DNA of 64,000 nt from Streptomyces apocyni. Lineage in GTDB: Bacteria > Actinomycetota > Actinomycetes > Streptomycetales > Streptomycetaceae. Shown piece after piece: positions 1 to 8,406 of this stretch (positions are counted from its first letter, which is position 1; each line of letters begins with the position of its first letter). Location: contig NZ_WHOM01000072.1 of NCBI RefSeq assembly GCF_009739465.1, positions 33,260-97,259 of the forward strand, written 5' to 3'. The position numbers were made by a program, and so were the translations under genes. The notes beneath the pieces are model-generated. The model had not been told where the DNA came from, did not search any database, and saw only the letters and a program-made list of their open reading frames with translations.

Positions 1-1125
1 AAGAGCAGCCGCACCTCCGGCAGCGGCGGGTCCCGCTTCAAGCTCGGCGGCAAGAAGGAAGAGGCCGAGCGACAGCGCAAGCTGGACCTCATCCGTACGC
101 CAGTGTTGTCCTGCTACCGGATCGCGGTGATCTCCCTCAAGGGCGGCGTCGGCAAGACGACGACCACCACCGCGCTCGGCGCGACCCTGGCCACCGAGCG
201 GCAGGACAAGATCCTGGCGATCGACGCCAACCCGGACGCCGGTACGCTCGGCCGCCGCGTGCGCCGGGAGACCGGGGCCACCATCCGGGACCTGGTCCAG
301 GCGATCCCGTACATCAACTCGTACATGGACATCCGGCGGTTCACCTCACAGGCGCCGTCCGGTCTTGAGATCATCGCCAACGACGTGGACCCCGCGGTCT
401 CCACGACCTTCAACGACGAGGACTACCGGCGCGCGATCGACGTGCTCGGCAAGCAGTACCCGATCATCCTCACCGACTCCGGTACGGGCCTGCTCTACAG
501 CGCGATGCGCGGAGTGCTCGACCTGGCCGACCAGTTGATCATTATTTCGACGCCGTCGGTCGACGGAGCGAGCAGCGCCAGTACGACGCTGGACTGGCTC
601 TCCGCGCATGGGTACGCGGAACTGGTCTCGCGGTCGCTCACCGTGATCTCCGGGGTGCGCGAGACCGGCAAGATGATCAAGGTCGACGACATCGTGCAGC
701 ACTTCGAGACCCGCTGCCGGGGCGTGGTCGTCATCCCCTTCGACGAACACCTCTCGGCTGGGGCCGAGGTCGACCTCGACATGATGCGACCGAAGACCCG
801 CGACGCGTACTTCACCCTTTCGGCGCTGGTCGCCGAGGACTTCGCGCGCGCCCAGCAGGAGCAGGGTCTGTGGATGCCGCAGGGCGGCAACCAGCCGCCC
901 CAGTTGGCCCCGCCGCTGCCCGGCCAGCCACACCCGGGGCAGCAGCAGCCCGCGCCCAGCCAGCCAGTCCAGCCCGGACCGCCCCACGGCCAGGGCCAGC
1001 CCCAGCCCCAAGGCCAGCCCCCGCACGCGTATCCCCCGCAACAGCCCCACCCCGGCCACCCCGGCCAGCCCTACCCGCCCCAACAGCCGTACCCAGGCGG
1101 TCCCCCGCCCAACGCTCCCCAGTAG
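1..1125 (+). CDS. ParA/MinD-like ATPase, 5' end outside window
   Basis: The reading frame is open from the left edge of the window, so the true start lies upstream; a GTG at 103 is an internal candidate only. A deviant Walker A motif (KGGVGKTT, encoded near 139-162) and a following LAIDANPDAGTLG segment mark a P-loop ATPase of the ParA/MinD class. The last ~75 residues are a low-complexity tail rich in Pro, Gln and Gly. In Streptomyces, ATPases of this shape sit at the edge of the ESX/type VII secretion locus, and EspI-like proteins combine a proline-rich region with this ATPase fold. That link is inferred from family knowledge, because no other ESX gene is in view. A strong hairpin terminator follows at 1151-1184. 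Confidence 0.85.
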   Translation, partial: KSSRTSGSGGSRFKLGGKKEEAERQRKLDLIRTPVLSCYRIAVISLKGGVGKTTTTTALGATLATERQDKILAIDANPDAGTLGRRVRRETGATIRDLVQAIPYINSYMDIRRFTSQAPSGLEIIANDVDPAVSTTFNDEDYRRAIDVLGKQYPIILTDSGTGLLYSAMRGVLDLADQLIIISTPSVDGASSASTTLDWLSAHGYAELVSRSLTVISGVRETGKMIKVDDIVQHFETRCRGVVVIPFDEHLSAGAEVDLDMMRPKTRDAYFTLSALVAEDFARAQQEQGLWMPQGGNQPPQLAPPLPGQPHPGQQQPAPSQPVQPGPPHGQGQPQPQGQPPHAYPPQQPHPGHPGQPYPPQQPYPGGPPPNAPQ

Positions 1126-1150
1126 CCCGCCCAAGGGGCTGGAAACCAAT

Positions 1151-1184
1151 GAGGGCTCGCACCGTCCACACGGTGCGAGCCCTC
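1151..1184 (+). terminator. Rho-independent-type hairpin after the ParA-like gene
   Basis: A perfect 15-bp inverted repeat (1151-1165 with 1170-1184, gagggctcgcaccgt and its complement) encloses a 4-nt loop, 25 bp after the stop codon. There is no U-tract, as is common in Streptomyces. It separates the ATPase gene from the peptide transporter operon. Confidence 0.85.
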
Positions 1185-1262
1185 AGGCATGACCGAAGGG
1201 AGCTACCGAAGGGAATTACCGGAGGAGGGAATTACCGAAAGCTACACTCCGGTCACATACCG

Positions 1263-1292
1263 TTGACATGTTTAGACCACCGCTGGTAAACA
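1263..1292 (+). promoter_or_regulatory. Candidate promoter of the peptide transporter operon
   Basis: A perfect -35 hexamer TTGACA (1263-1268) is followed after 18 nt by TAAACA (1287-1292). Transcription would begin near 1299, which places an ATG at 1268 upstream of the transcript and favours ATG 1340 as the start of the binding-protein gene. Confidence 0.5.
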
Positions 1293-1339
1293 CTCACACC
1301 AACCCGCTCCGTCGCCGCGATGACGCGAGGTCACGAGCC

Positions 1340-3283
1340 ATGGCCACACGAGACCAGCACCCGCCAGCACCACCCACCGCGCTCACCACGCCCGCCACGC
1401 CCGCCAAGCCCGCCACTCCCGCCACGCCCACCCCAAGACTCACCCGGCTCCGCCTCCTCCTGGCCTCCGGCGCCGCCGCCCTGGGCCTGACCGCCGCGCT
1501 CACCACCCCGCTCAACCCCGCGCCCCCACCGGCCCAAGCCGACGACAGCGCCACCACCCTCACCGTCGCCGTGGCCCAAAGCGTGGACTCGCTGAGCCCG
1601 TTCCTCGCCGTACGCCTGGTCAGTACGAGCATCCACCGGCTGATGTACGACTACCTGACCAACTACGACGCGAAGGACAACACGGCGATCCCGGGCTTCG
1701 CCACCGCCTGGGAACCCTCGCCCGACAAGCTGACCTGGACGTACACCATCCGGGACGACTCCCAGTGGTCCGACGGCAAGCAGGCCACCGCCGCCGACGC
1801 CGCCTGGACCTTCCAGACGATGATGGACGACGAGGGCGCCGCGACCGCCAACGGCAGCTTCGTCTCCAACTTCAAGAAGGTGAGCGCCCCCAGCCCCGAC
1901 AAGCTGGTGGTCGAACTCAAGAAGCCACAGGCCACCATGGCCGCCCTCGACGTGCCGATCCTGCCCCAGCACATCTGGGAAGGCATCGACGACTTCACCA
2001 AGTTCAACAACGACAAGAAGTTCCCGATCGTCGGCAACGGCCCCTTCATCCTCACCGACTACAAGGTCGACAGCTTCGTCAAACTCAAGGCCAACAAGGA
2101 CTTCTGGCGCGGCGCCCCCGCGTTCGACGAGCTGGTCTTCCGCTACTACAAGGACCAGGACGCCGCGGTCGCCGCCCTCCGCAAGGGCGAGGTCTCCTTC
2201 GTCTCGGGACAGCCCGCGCTCACCCCCGCCCAGGCCAAGTCCCTGAAGCAGGCCGACAACATCGCGGTCAACGAGGGCCCGGGGCGCCGCTTCTTCGCCC
2301 TGGCGGTCAACCCGGGCGCCCGTACGAAGGACGGCGAGGAGTTCGGCGACGGCCACCCGGCACTGCTCGACCAGAACGTCCGCCACGCCCTGTTCCACGC
2401 CGTCGACCGCGAGACGATCGTCGACAAGGTCTTCCAGGGCCATGCGGTGGAGGGCGCGGGCTACATCCCGCCCCGCTTCTCCGACTACTTCTGGGAGCCG
2501 TCCCCCCAGCAGAAGATCGCCTACGACCCGAAGCGGGCCGCGACCCTGCTCGACAAGGCCGGATACCGCGTGGACGGCCAGGGCAAACGCGTTGGCGAGG
2601 ACGGCAAACCACTCGACCTGCGCATCCTGTGCCACGCCACCGACCCCAACGACAAGGCGATCGGCAAGTACCTCCAGGAGTGGTGGGGCGAGCTGGGCAT
2701 CGGCCTGAAGGTGGACTGCCGGGACGACGTCTCCAAGCCCTGGTACGACGGCGAGTACGACCTCGCCTTCGACGGCTGGTCCGTGAACCCGGACCCGGAC
2801 TTCGTCCTGTCCATCCACACCTGTGACGCGCTGCCCACCAAGGCCAAATCCAGCGCCGCGACCGACAACTTCATCTGCGACACGCGCTACGACGAGCTGT
2901 ACCGCCAGCAGCTCGCCGAGTACGACCCCGCCAAACGGGCGGACCTGGTCAAGCGCATGGAGTCGCGGCTGTACGACCTGGGGTACATGAACGTCATGGC
3001 GTACCCCAACGCGGTCGAGGCCTATCGCACCGATCACATCAAGTCGATCACCACGATGCCCGAGGACGCGGGCAACATCTACGGCCAGGACGGCTACTGG
3101 AGCTGGTGGTCGGCGGTCCCGGCCACCACCGACGGCGGCGGGCAGGACGGCAAGAGCGGTTCGAGCGGCGACTCCGGCAACACGGGCCTCGTCGTCGGCC
3201 TCACCGCCGTCGCCGCGCTCGTCGCCGTCGGCGGAGCGCTGTTCGCCCTGCGGCGCCGTACCACCAGGGAAGACCGCGAGTAG
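1340..3283 (+). CDS. Family 5 peptide-type ABC substrate-binding protein, C-terminally membrane anchored
   Basis: This is a 647-residue family 5 solute-binding protein (oligopeptide/dipeptide type). The N-terminus holds 9-bp repeats coding for a Thr-Pro-Ala-rich stretch, then a hydrophobic signal segment ending near AQADD. There is no lipobox cysteine. A transmembrane helix plus RRR (LVVGLTAVAALVAVGGALFA) at the C-terminus suggests the protein is tethered by its tail instead of by lipid, which is unusual for this family. I chose ATG 1340 because GCGAGG lies 9 nt upstream and a promoter overlaps the ATG at 1268; the longer form would be 671 residues. The permease gene begins 3 nt after the stop, so this is the first gene of a five-gene operon. 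Substrate is presumably peptides, but this cannot be read from sequence. Confidence 0.92.
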   Translation: MATRDQHPPAPPTALTTPATPAKPATPATPTPRLTRLRLLLASGAAALGLTAALTTPLNPAPPPAQADDSATTLTVAVAQSVDSLSPFLAVRLVSTSIHRLMYDYLTNYDAKDNTAIPGFATAWEPSPDKLTWTYTIRDDSQWSDGKQATAADAAWTFQTMMDDEGAATANGSFVSNFKKVSAPSPDKLVVELKKPQATMAALDVPILPQHIWEGIDDFTKFNNDKKFPIVGNGPFILTDYKVDSFVKLKANKDFWRGAPAFDELVFRYYKDQDAAVAALRKGEVSFVSGQPALTPAQAKSLKQADNIAVNEGPGRRFFALAVNPGARTKDGEEFGDGHPALLDQNVRHALFHAVDRETIVDKVFQGHAVEGAGYIPPRFSDYFWEPSPQQKIAYDPKRAATLLDKAGYRVDGQGKRVGEDGKPLDLRILCHATDPNDKAIGKYLQEWWGELGIGLKVDCRDDVSKPWYDGEYDLAFDGWSVNPDPDFVLSIHTCDALPTKAKSSAATDNFICDTRYDELYRQQLAEYDPAKRADLVKRMESRLYDLGYMNVMAYPNAVEAYRTDHIKSITTMPEDAGNIYGQDGYWSWWSAVPATTDGGGQDGKSGSSGDSGNTGLVVGLTAVAALVAVGGALFALRRRTTREDRE

Positions 3284-3286
3284 CCG

Positions 3287-4393
3287 ATGACGGTGGAGCT
3301 CACCAAGAGCGGCGGGGGCCCGGGTTCGCTCGGGCCGCCCCCGCCCCCGCCTCCGTCCTCGTCCGGCGGCTCGGGGCACCAGGCCTCCCAGGCACCCCGT
3401 ATCCCCCACGGCTACCACGGCTACCTCCGCTACGTCGCGGGCAAGCTGGCTGGCGCGGCGATCTCGCTGCTCGCCGTGCTGGTCACCAGCTTCTTCCTGT
3501 TCCGGATGATCCCCGGCGATCCGGTGAAGCAGATGACCGGCGGCCGCCAGATGTCCACCGAGCAGATCGAGTCCCTACGGCGGCAGTTCGGCCTCGACCA
3601 GCCGCTGTGGCAGCAGTTCACGGACTACTGCGCAAGCGCCCTGACCGGGGACTTCGGCACTTCGTTCCAGTTCCGCGCCCCCGTCATCGACAAGATCACC
3701 GAAGCGCTGCCCGCCACGCTGCTGCTCACCGGCACGGCCTTCGTGCTCTACACGCTCATCGGCATCTGGATCGGCTCACGCGCCGCCTGGCGCCGTGGCC
3801 GGTTCGGCGACCGCTTCCACACCGCGTTCGCGCTGACCCTGTACTCGGTGCCGTCCTTCTGGCTCGGACTGCTGCTGATCGTCACCCTCTCGGTGGGGGT
3901 CGGGCCGCTCCCGGGCCTCTTCCCGACCGGCGGTATGGAGTCGGGCGGTGGTGAGAGCGGATTCGCGTACGTCCTCGATGTCGCCCATCATCTGACGCTC
4001 CCGGTGATCACCCTGGTCGCGGTCGAGTACGCGCGGACGCTGCTGGTCATGCGGTCCTCGCTGCTGGACGAGATGGGCGGCGACTATCTCACGACGGCCC
4101 GCGCCAAGGGGCTGCGCGACGATCTCGTACGCCGCCGCCACGCGGTGCCGAACGCACTGCTGCCGACCGTGACCCTGCTGTTCGTGAACCTAGGCAACAC
4201 CGTGGCCGGGGCCATCCTGGTCGAGACCGTCTTCTCCTGGCCGGGCCTGGGCGGGCTCTTCTACCAGGCGCTGAGCGTGCCTGATCTGCCGCTGGTGCAG
4301 GCCCTGTTCGTCCTGTTCGCCGCCTCGGTGATCCTGATGAACACCCTCGCCGACCTGGTCTATCCGCTGCTCGACCCCAGGGTGAGCCGATGA
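3287..4393 (+). CDS. Peptide-type ABC transporter permease (DppB/OppB family)
   Basis: This 368-residue inner-membrane permease has the usual DppB layout: first transmembrane helix near residues 50-72 (VLVTSFFLFRMIPGDP), a large extracytoplasmic loop, and five further helices. The EAA-type coupling loop is near RAKGLRDDLVRRRHAVPNA. An extra ~45-residue Gly/Pro/Ser-rich cytoplasmic leader precedes helix 1 and is longer than in classical DppB. ATG 3287 lies 3 nt after the binding-protein stop, and the stop codon overlaps the next start (ATGA), so the genes are translationally coupled. It should pair with the DppC-type permease to form the channel. Confidence 0.93.
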   Translation: MTVELTKSGGGPGSLGPPPPPPPSSSGGSGHQASQAPRIPHGYHGYLRYVAGKLAGAAISLLAVLVTSFFLFRMIPGDPVKQMTGGRQMSTEQIESLRRQFGLDQPLWQQFTDYCASALTGDFGTSFQFRAPVIDKITEALPATLLLTGTAFVLYTLIGIWIGSRAAWRRGRFGDRFHTAFALTLYSVPSFWLGLLLIVTLSVGVGPLPGLFPTGGMESGGGESGFAYVLDVAHHLTLPVITLVAVEYARTLLVMRSSLLDEMGGDYLTTARAKGLRDDLVRRRHAVPNALLPTVTLLFVNLGNTVAGAILVETVFSWPGLGGLFYQALSVPDLPLVQALFVLFAASVILMNTLADLVYPLLDPRVSR

Positions 4394-5322
4394 CGACCCC
4401 CGACGCGATGACGCCCCCCGACGCCACGCCCACCAGTCCCCGGGCGTTCGTCTGGGCCCGCAGGCGGCGGGCCGTGGCCCGGTTCTGGCGGCAGTACCGC
4501 ACCCATCGGGCGGGCCTGGCGGGTCTCGCCGTACTGGTCGTCATCGCGCTGCTCGCGCTGGCGGCGCCATGGATCACCGGGCCCGACGCGCGGAGCGTGA
4601 CCCGGGCTCCGGGCGCGCCGATGGAGGACCCTAGCGCGGAGTTCCCGCTGGGCACCGACCAGTTCGGGCGCAGTCTGCTGTACCTGCTGCTGTGGGGGGC
4701 CAGGGTCTCGCTCGCCGTCGGGCTGCTCGCGGCCTTTCTGTCAGTGGCGATCGGTACGCTCGTCGGAGTGACCGCGGGTCACTTCCGTGGCTGGTACGCG
4801 ACCGTGGTCATGCGGATCACCGACTGGTTCCTGGTGATGCCGACGCTGGTGCTCGCGATCGCGCTGGCCACCGTACTGGAGCGGTCGATCGGGACGACGA
4901 TCCTGGCGATCGGGGTCACCACCTGGCCGACGACCGCCCGTCTGGTGCGCGCCCAGACCCTGGCCGTGGAGTCGCGTCCGTACATCGAGCGGGCGACGGC
5001 GCTGGGCGGCGGGCACGGCCACATCATGACCCGGCATGTGCTGCCGAACGTGATGCCGCTGGTGCTGGCGCAGACCACGCTCGTCATCTCCGGCGCCATC
5101 CTCACCGAGGCGACGTTGGCCTTCCTCGGGCTCGGCGACCCCACGGTCGTCTCCTGGGGCGGGCTGCTACAGGACGCCCGTGAGGCGGGCGCGGTCAGCT
5201 CCGGGAACTGGTGGTATCTGGCGCCGCCCGGGCTCGCCATCGCCGTCGTCGCGCTCGCCTTCACGCTGTGCGGGCGCGCCGTGGAATCCGTACTCAACCC
5301 CAGGCTGGGGGCGTCCCGTTGA
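4390..5322 (+). CDS. Peptide-type ABC transporter permease (DppC/OppC family)
   Basis: This 310-residue permease has the DppC signature: an N-terminal cytoplasmic segment, a first helix near residues 38-60, a periplasmic domain (PLGTDQFGRSLL is the typical OppC motif), then helices with the coupling loop around RATALGGGHGHIMTRHVLPN. The start ATG overlaps the stop of the preceding permease by 4 nt. Its own stop overlaps the TTG start of the first ATPase gene. It forms the heterodimeric membrane channel with the upstream DppB-type protein. Confidence 0.93.
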   Translation: MTTPDAMTPPDATPTSPRAFVWARRRRAVARFWRQYRTHRAGLAGLAVLVVIALLALAAPWITGPDARSVTRAPGAPMEDPSAEFPLGTDQFGRSLLYLLLWGARVSLAVGLLAAFLSVAIGTLVGVTAGHFRGWYATVVMRITDWFLVMPTLVLAIALATVLERSIGTTILAIGVTTWPTTARLVRAQTLAVESRPYIERATALGGGHGHIMTRHVLPNVMPLVLAQTTLVISGAILTEATLAFLGLGDPTVVSWGGLLQDAREAGAVSSGNWWYLAPPGLAIAVVALAFTLCGRAVESVLNPRLGASR

Positions 5323-6335
5323 GTCTGCTTCAGGAGAGTCGGCCGCAGCGGAGTCTGCTTCGGATCAGGGACCTGACGGTGACGTACGCGTCGGGGGCCG
5401 CCGCCGTCCGCGGTGTCGGCCTCTCCCTCCAGGCGGGCCAGAAGCTGGGCATCGCGGGTGAGTCCGGCTGCGGCAAGTCCACGCTGGCGCTCGCCCTGCT
5501 GCGGCTGCTGCCACCCGGCACGTCGCTGTCCGGCGAGATCCTGCTCGACGGCGAGGACATCCGCACCATGAAGTGGGGGCGGCTGCGGGCGGTGCGCTGG
5601 GCGGGCGCCTCGATCGTCTTCCAGGGCGCGATGCACTCGCTGAACGCGGTGCACCGGATCGGGGACCAGATCGCCGAACCGATGCTGATCCACCGGACAG
5701 CCACCGGGGACGCCGCGCGACGCCGGGTCGCCGAGCTGCTCGAGCAGGTCGGGCTGCCCGCCGCCCGGGCCCGCGCCTATCCGCACGAACTCTCCGGCGG
5801 GCAGCGGCAGCGTGTGATGATCGCGATGGCGCTCGCCTGCGATCCCCGGCTGATCGTCGCGGACGAGCCGACGACCGCGCTGGATGTGATGATCCAGGCG
5901 CAGATCCTGCGGCTGATCGAGCGGCTCGTAGCGGAGCAGGGCGTCGGCCTGATCATGATCAGCCATGATCTGGCGGTACTGGCCGACACCTGCGACCGGC
6001 TCGCGGTGATGTACGCGGGCCGGATCGTCGAGGAGGGCCCGGCCCGCCAGGTGTACGACGATGCCCGCCACCCGTACGGCCAGGCGCTGTCGGCCGCCTT
6101 CCCGCGGATCGGCGACCCCGCGTCCCGGCACGCCCCGCACGGTCTGGCGGGAGATCCGCCCGACCCCTCGGCGCTGCCCGGCGGCTGTACGTTCCACCCG
6201 CGCTGCCCGGTCGCCCTGGAGTCCTGCGCCAGCGACGACCAGGCGCTGCGCGACGCGGGCCCGGAACGGAGCGCGGCCTGCGTCCACGTCGGGGCGCCTG
6301 TCCACGCAGAGGCGACGGTAAGGAGCCCGCGGTGA
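5319..6335 (+). CDS. Peptide-type ABC transporter ATP-binding protein (DppD/OppD family)
   Basis: A 338-residue ATPase with Walker A GESGCGKST, signature LSGGQRQRV, Walker B LIVADEP and an H-loop in ISHDLAV. The C-terminal oligopeptide-transporter domain contains CTFHPRCP and a later Cys pair, the motif that in some DppD proteins binds an iron-sulfur cluster. I place the start at TTG 5319, which forms a TTGA overlap with the stop of the permease gene; an upstream in-frame extension to 5211 lies wholly inside the permease gene and has no homology. The next ATPase overlaps by 4 nt. Confidence 0.9.
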   Translation: MSLLQESRPQRSLLRIRDLTVTYASGAAAVRGVGLSLQAGQKLGIAGESGCGKSTLALALLRLLPPGTSLSGEILLDGEDIRTMKWGRLRAVRWAGASIVFQGAMHSLNAVHRIGDQIAEPMLIHRTATGDAARRRVAELLEQVGLPAARARAYPHELSGGQRQRVMIAMALACDPRLIVADEPTTALDVMIQAQILRLIERLVAEQGVGLIMISHDLAVLADTCDRLAVMYAGRIVEEGPARQVYDDARHPYGQALSAAFPRIGDPASRHAPHGLAGDPPDPSALPGGCTFHPRCPVALESCASDDQALRDAGPERSAACVHVGAPVHAEATVRSPR

Positions 6336-7408
6336 CCACCACTCCCCCGCTACTGCGCGCCTCTGGGCTGCACATCACCTTCCCCGGACTCCGGGGCGCG
6401 CCCCCGGCCCGTGCCGTGGACGGGGTCGACCTCGAGATCGGGCGCGGCGAGATCGTCGCCCTGGTCGGGGAGTCCGGCTGCGGTAAGACGACGCTGGCGC
6501 GTTCGCTGCTCGGCCTGGTCCGGCCGAGTGCCGGACAGGTCAGCTTCGAGGGCCAGCCGCTGGTGTACAAGGGCCGCGCTCTCAAGGCGTACCGCCGACG
6601 GGCGCAGCTCGTGCTGCAAGACCCCAGCGGCTCGCTGAACCCCCGCCACACGGTGTACGACGCCGTCGCCGAGGGGCTGCGCATCCACGGCCGCGCGGGT
6701 GGCGACGAGCCCGCCAGGGTCGCCGAGGCGCTGGCGCGGGCCGGGCTGCGCCCGCCGGAGCGCTTCTTCCTCAGCTATCCGCACGAGCTGTCCGGTGGGC
6801 AGCGGCAGCGGGTCGTGATCGCGGGCGCGCTGGTACTCGACCCCGAACTGATCGTCGCTGATGAGCCGGTGGCCTCGCTCGACGCGTCCGTACGCGGCGA
6901 GATCCTGGCGCTGCTGCTCGGGCTGCGGGCGGAGTTGGGGCTTTCGGCGCTGGTGGTCACGCATGATCTGGGGCTCGCGTGGAACATCGCCGATCGGGTG
7001 GCGGTGATGTATCTGGGGCGGATCGTGGAGACGGGGGCGGTGGAGGACGTACTGACGTCACCTCAGCATCCGTACACACAAGCCCTGTTGTCCGTACTGC
7101 CGGAGGCGCCGGGCACGCCGGTAGTGCTCGGCGGTGAACCGCCCGACCCGGCCCGGATTCCGGGCGGGTGCCGGTTCCACGAGCGGTGTCAGGTGGTGGC
7201 GTCCGGGGAGGCCGAGCGGGCCGGGGTGGCGGCGGCGTGCCGCGCGGTGGAGCTTCCGGTGCTGGGGGGCGGGGGCGCGTCACAAGTGGCGTGCCACTGG
7301 GCGGTGGCGCGTGACAGCGACGGGGCGGGGTCCGAGTCCGGGGCCGGGTCCGGGGACAGCGGCCGGGGCGGTTCCCCCGCCGACGTCCTCAGTCGCCGGA
7401 CGAGCTGA
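6332..7408 (+). CDS. Peptide-type ABC transporter ATP-binding protein (DppF/OppF family)
   Basis: A 358-residue second ATPase of the transporter: Walker A GESGCGKTT, Q-loop in LVLQDPSGSLNPRH, signature LSGGQRQRV, Walker B LIVADEPVASLD, H-loop VTHDLG, and a C-terminal domain with CRFHERC. It starts with GTG in a GTGA overlap with the preceding gene. The last ~35 residues are a Gly/Ser-rich low-complexity tail. Its 3' end runs 20 nt into the convergent ribF gene with no visible terminator between them. Confidence 0.92.
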   Translation: MTTTPPLLRASGLHITFPGLRGAPPARAVDGVDLEIGRGEIVALVGESGCGKTTLARSLLGLVRPSAGQVSFEGQPLVYKGRALKAYRRRAQLVLQDPSGSLNPRHTVYDAVAEGLRIHGRAGGDEPARVAEALARAGLRPPERFFLSYPHELSGGQRQRVVIAGALVLDPELIVADEPVASLDASVRGEILALLLGLRAELGLSALVVTHDLGLAWNIADRVAVMYLGRIVETGAVEDVLTSPQHPYTQALLSVLPEAPGTPVVLGGEPPDPARIPGGCRFHERCQVVASGEAERAGVAAACRAVELPVLGGGGASQVACHWAVARDSDGAGSESGAGSGDSGRGGSPADVLSRRTS

Positions 7409-8357
7409 CGGGCGTCGCCGCCGCGACGAGCTCGCGGCAGCGCTTCACGTCGTCGCCGATGGCCTCCAGGAGGCCCTCGATCGACTCGAACTTCAACTGG
7501 CCCCGAACATACGCCAGGAAGTCGACCGCGACATGCAGCCCGTACAGGTCCAGCCCGACGCGGTCGATCGCGTACGCCTCGACCGTGCGCTCGGTGCCGT
7601 CGAACTGCGGGTTCGTGCCGACGGAGATCGCGGCGGGCATCGCTTCGCCCGCGACGTGCAGCCACCCGGCGTACACCCCGTCGGCGGGGATCGCGGTGTG
7701 CGGCAGGGTCTCGACGTTGGCGGTCGGGAAGCCCAGCTCACGGCCGCGCTGGGCGCCACGTACGACGACGCCCTCGACGCGGTGCGGGCGCCCCAGGATC
7801 TCGGCGGCGCCTTCGACGTCGCCCTCGGCGACCAGGCGGCGGGTCAGCGTGGAGGAGAACGGCTCGCCACCGCCCGCGGTGCCGCTCACGAAGAGGTCGA
7901 TGACCTCGACCTCGTAGTCGTACGTCGATCCCAGCTCGGTCAGGAACGCGACATTGCCCGCGGCCTTGTGGCCGAAGCGGAAGTTGGGGCCCTCCACGAC
8001 CAGTCGGGCGTGCAGCTTGTCCACCAGCACCTTGACGACGAAATCGGCGGGCGACAGCTTCGAGAACTCCGCGGTGAACGGCAGGATGAGCACCGCGTCC
8101 ACGCCCAGCTCGGCCATCAGCTCGGCCCTGCGGTGGTGCGCGGCCAGCAGCGGCGGGTGGCTGCCGGGGCGGACGACCTCGCTGGGGTGCGGGTCGAAGG
8201 TGACGACGACGGACGGGATGCCGAGTTCGCGGGCGCGGGCCACGGCGCGGCCGATGATGAGCTGGTGGCCGCGGTGCACGCCGTCGTACGAGCCGATGGT
8301 GACGACGCTGCGCCCCCAGTCCTGGGGGATGTCCTCCAAGCCACGCCAGCGCTGCAC
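7389..8357 (-). CDS. ribF: Bifunctional riboflavin kinase / FAD synthetase
   Basis: This 322-residue enzyme phosphorylates riboflavin to FMN and adenylates FMN to FAD in the cytoplasm. The N-terminal FAD synthetase half shows the nucleotidyl-transferase motif YDGVHRGHQ and VTFDPHP; the C-terminal riboflavin kinase half shows GRELGFPTANVE. The start is GTG, with GAGGAG 9 nt upstream. It sits downstream of the pseudo-protease/NTPase gene with a 49-bp gap and near truB, the usual actinobacterial arrangement. The 3' end overlaps the convergent dppF-type gene by 20 nt. Confidence 0.96.
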   Translation of the reverse strand: MQRWRGLEDIPQDWGRSVVTIGSYDGVHRGHQLIIGRAVARARELGIPSVVVTFDPHPSEVVRPGSHPPLLAAHHRRAELMAELGVDAVLILPFTAEFSKLSPADFVVKVLVDKLHARLVVEGPNFRFGHKAAGNVAFLTELGSTYDYEVEVIDLFVSGTAGGGEPFSSTLTRRLVAEGDVEGAAEILGRPHRVEGVVVRGAQRGRELGFPTANVETLPHTAIPADGVYAGWLHVAGEAMPAAISVGTNPQFDGTERTVEAYAIDRVGLDLYGLHVAVDFLAYVRGQLKFESIEGLLEAIGDDVKRCRELVAAATPVSSSGD

Positions 8358-8406
8358 GGTGTTTGCTCCTCGCCGAACCTGTGTACGTCCTGATAGTTAC
8401 GCAGGT

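Noticed and set aside
1268..1339. Extended N-terminus of the binding protein
   Set aside because: The -35 box overlaps the upstream ATG and there is no ribosome-binding site; the extra 24 residues have no homology.
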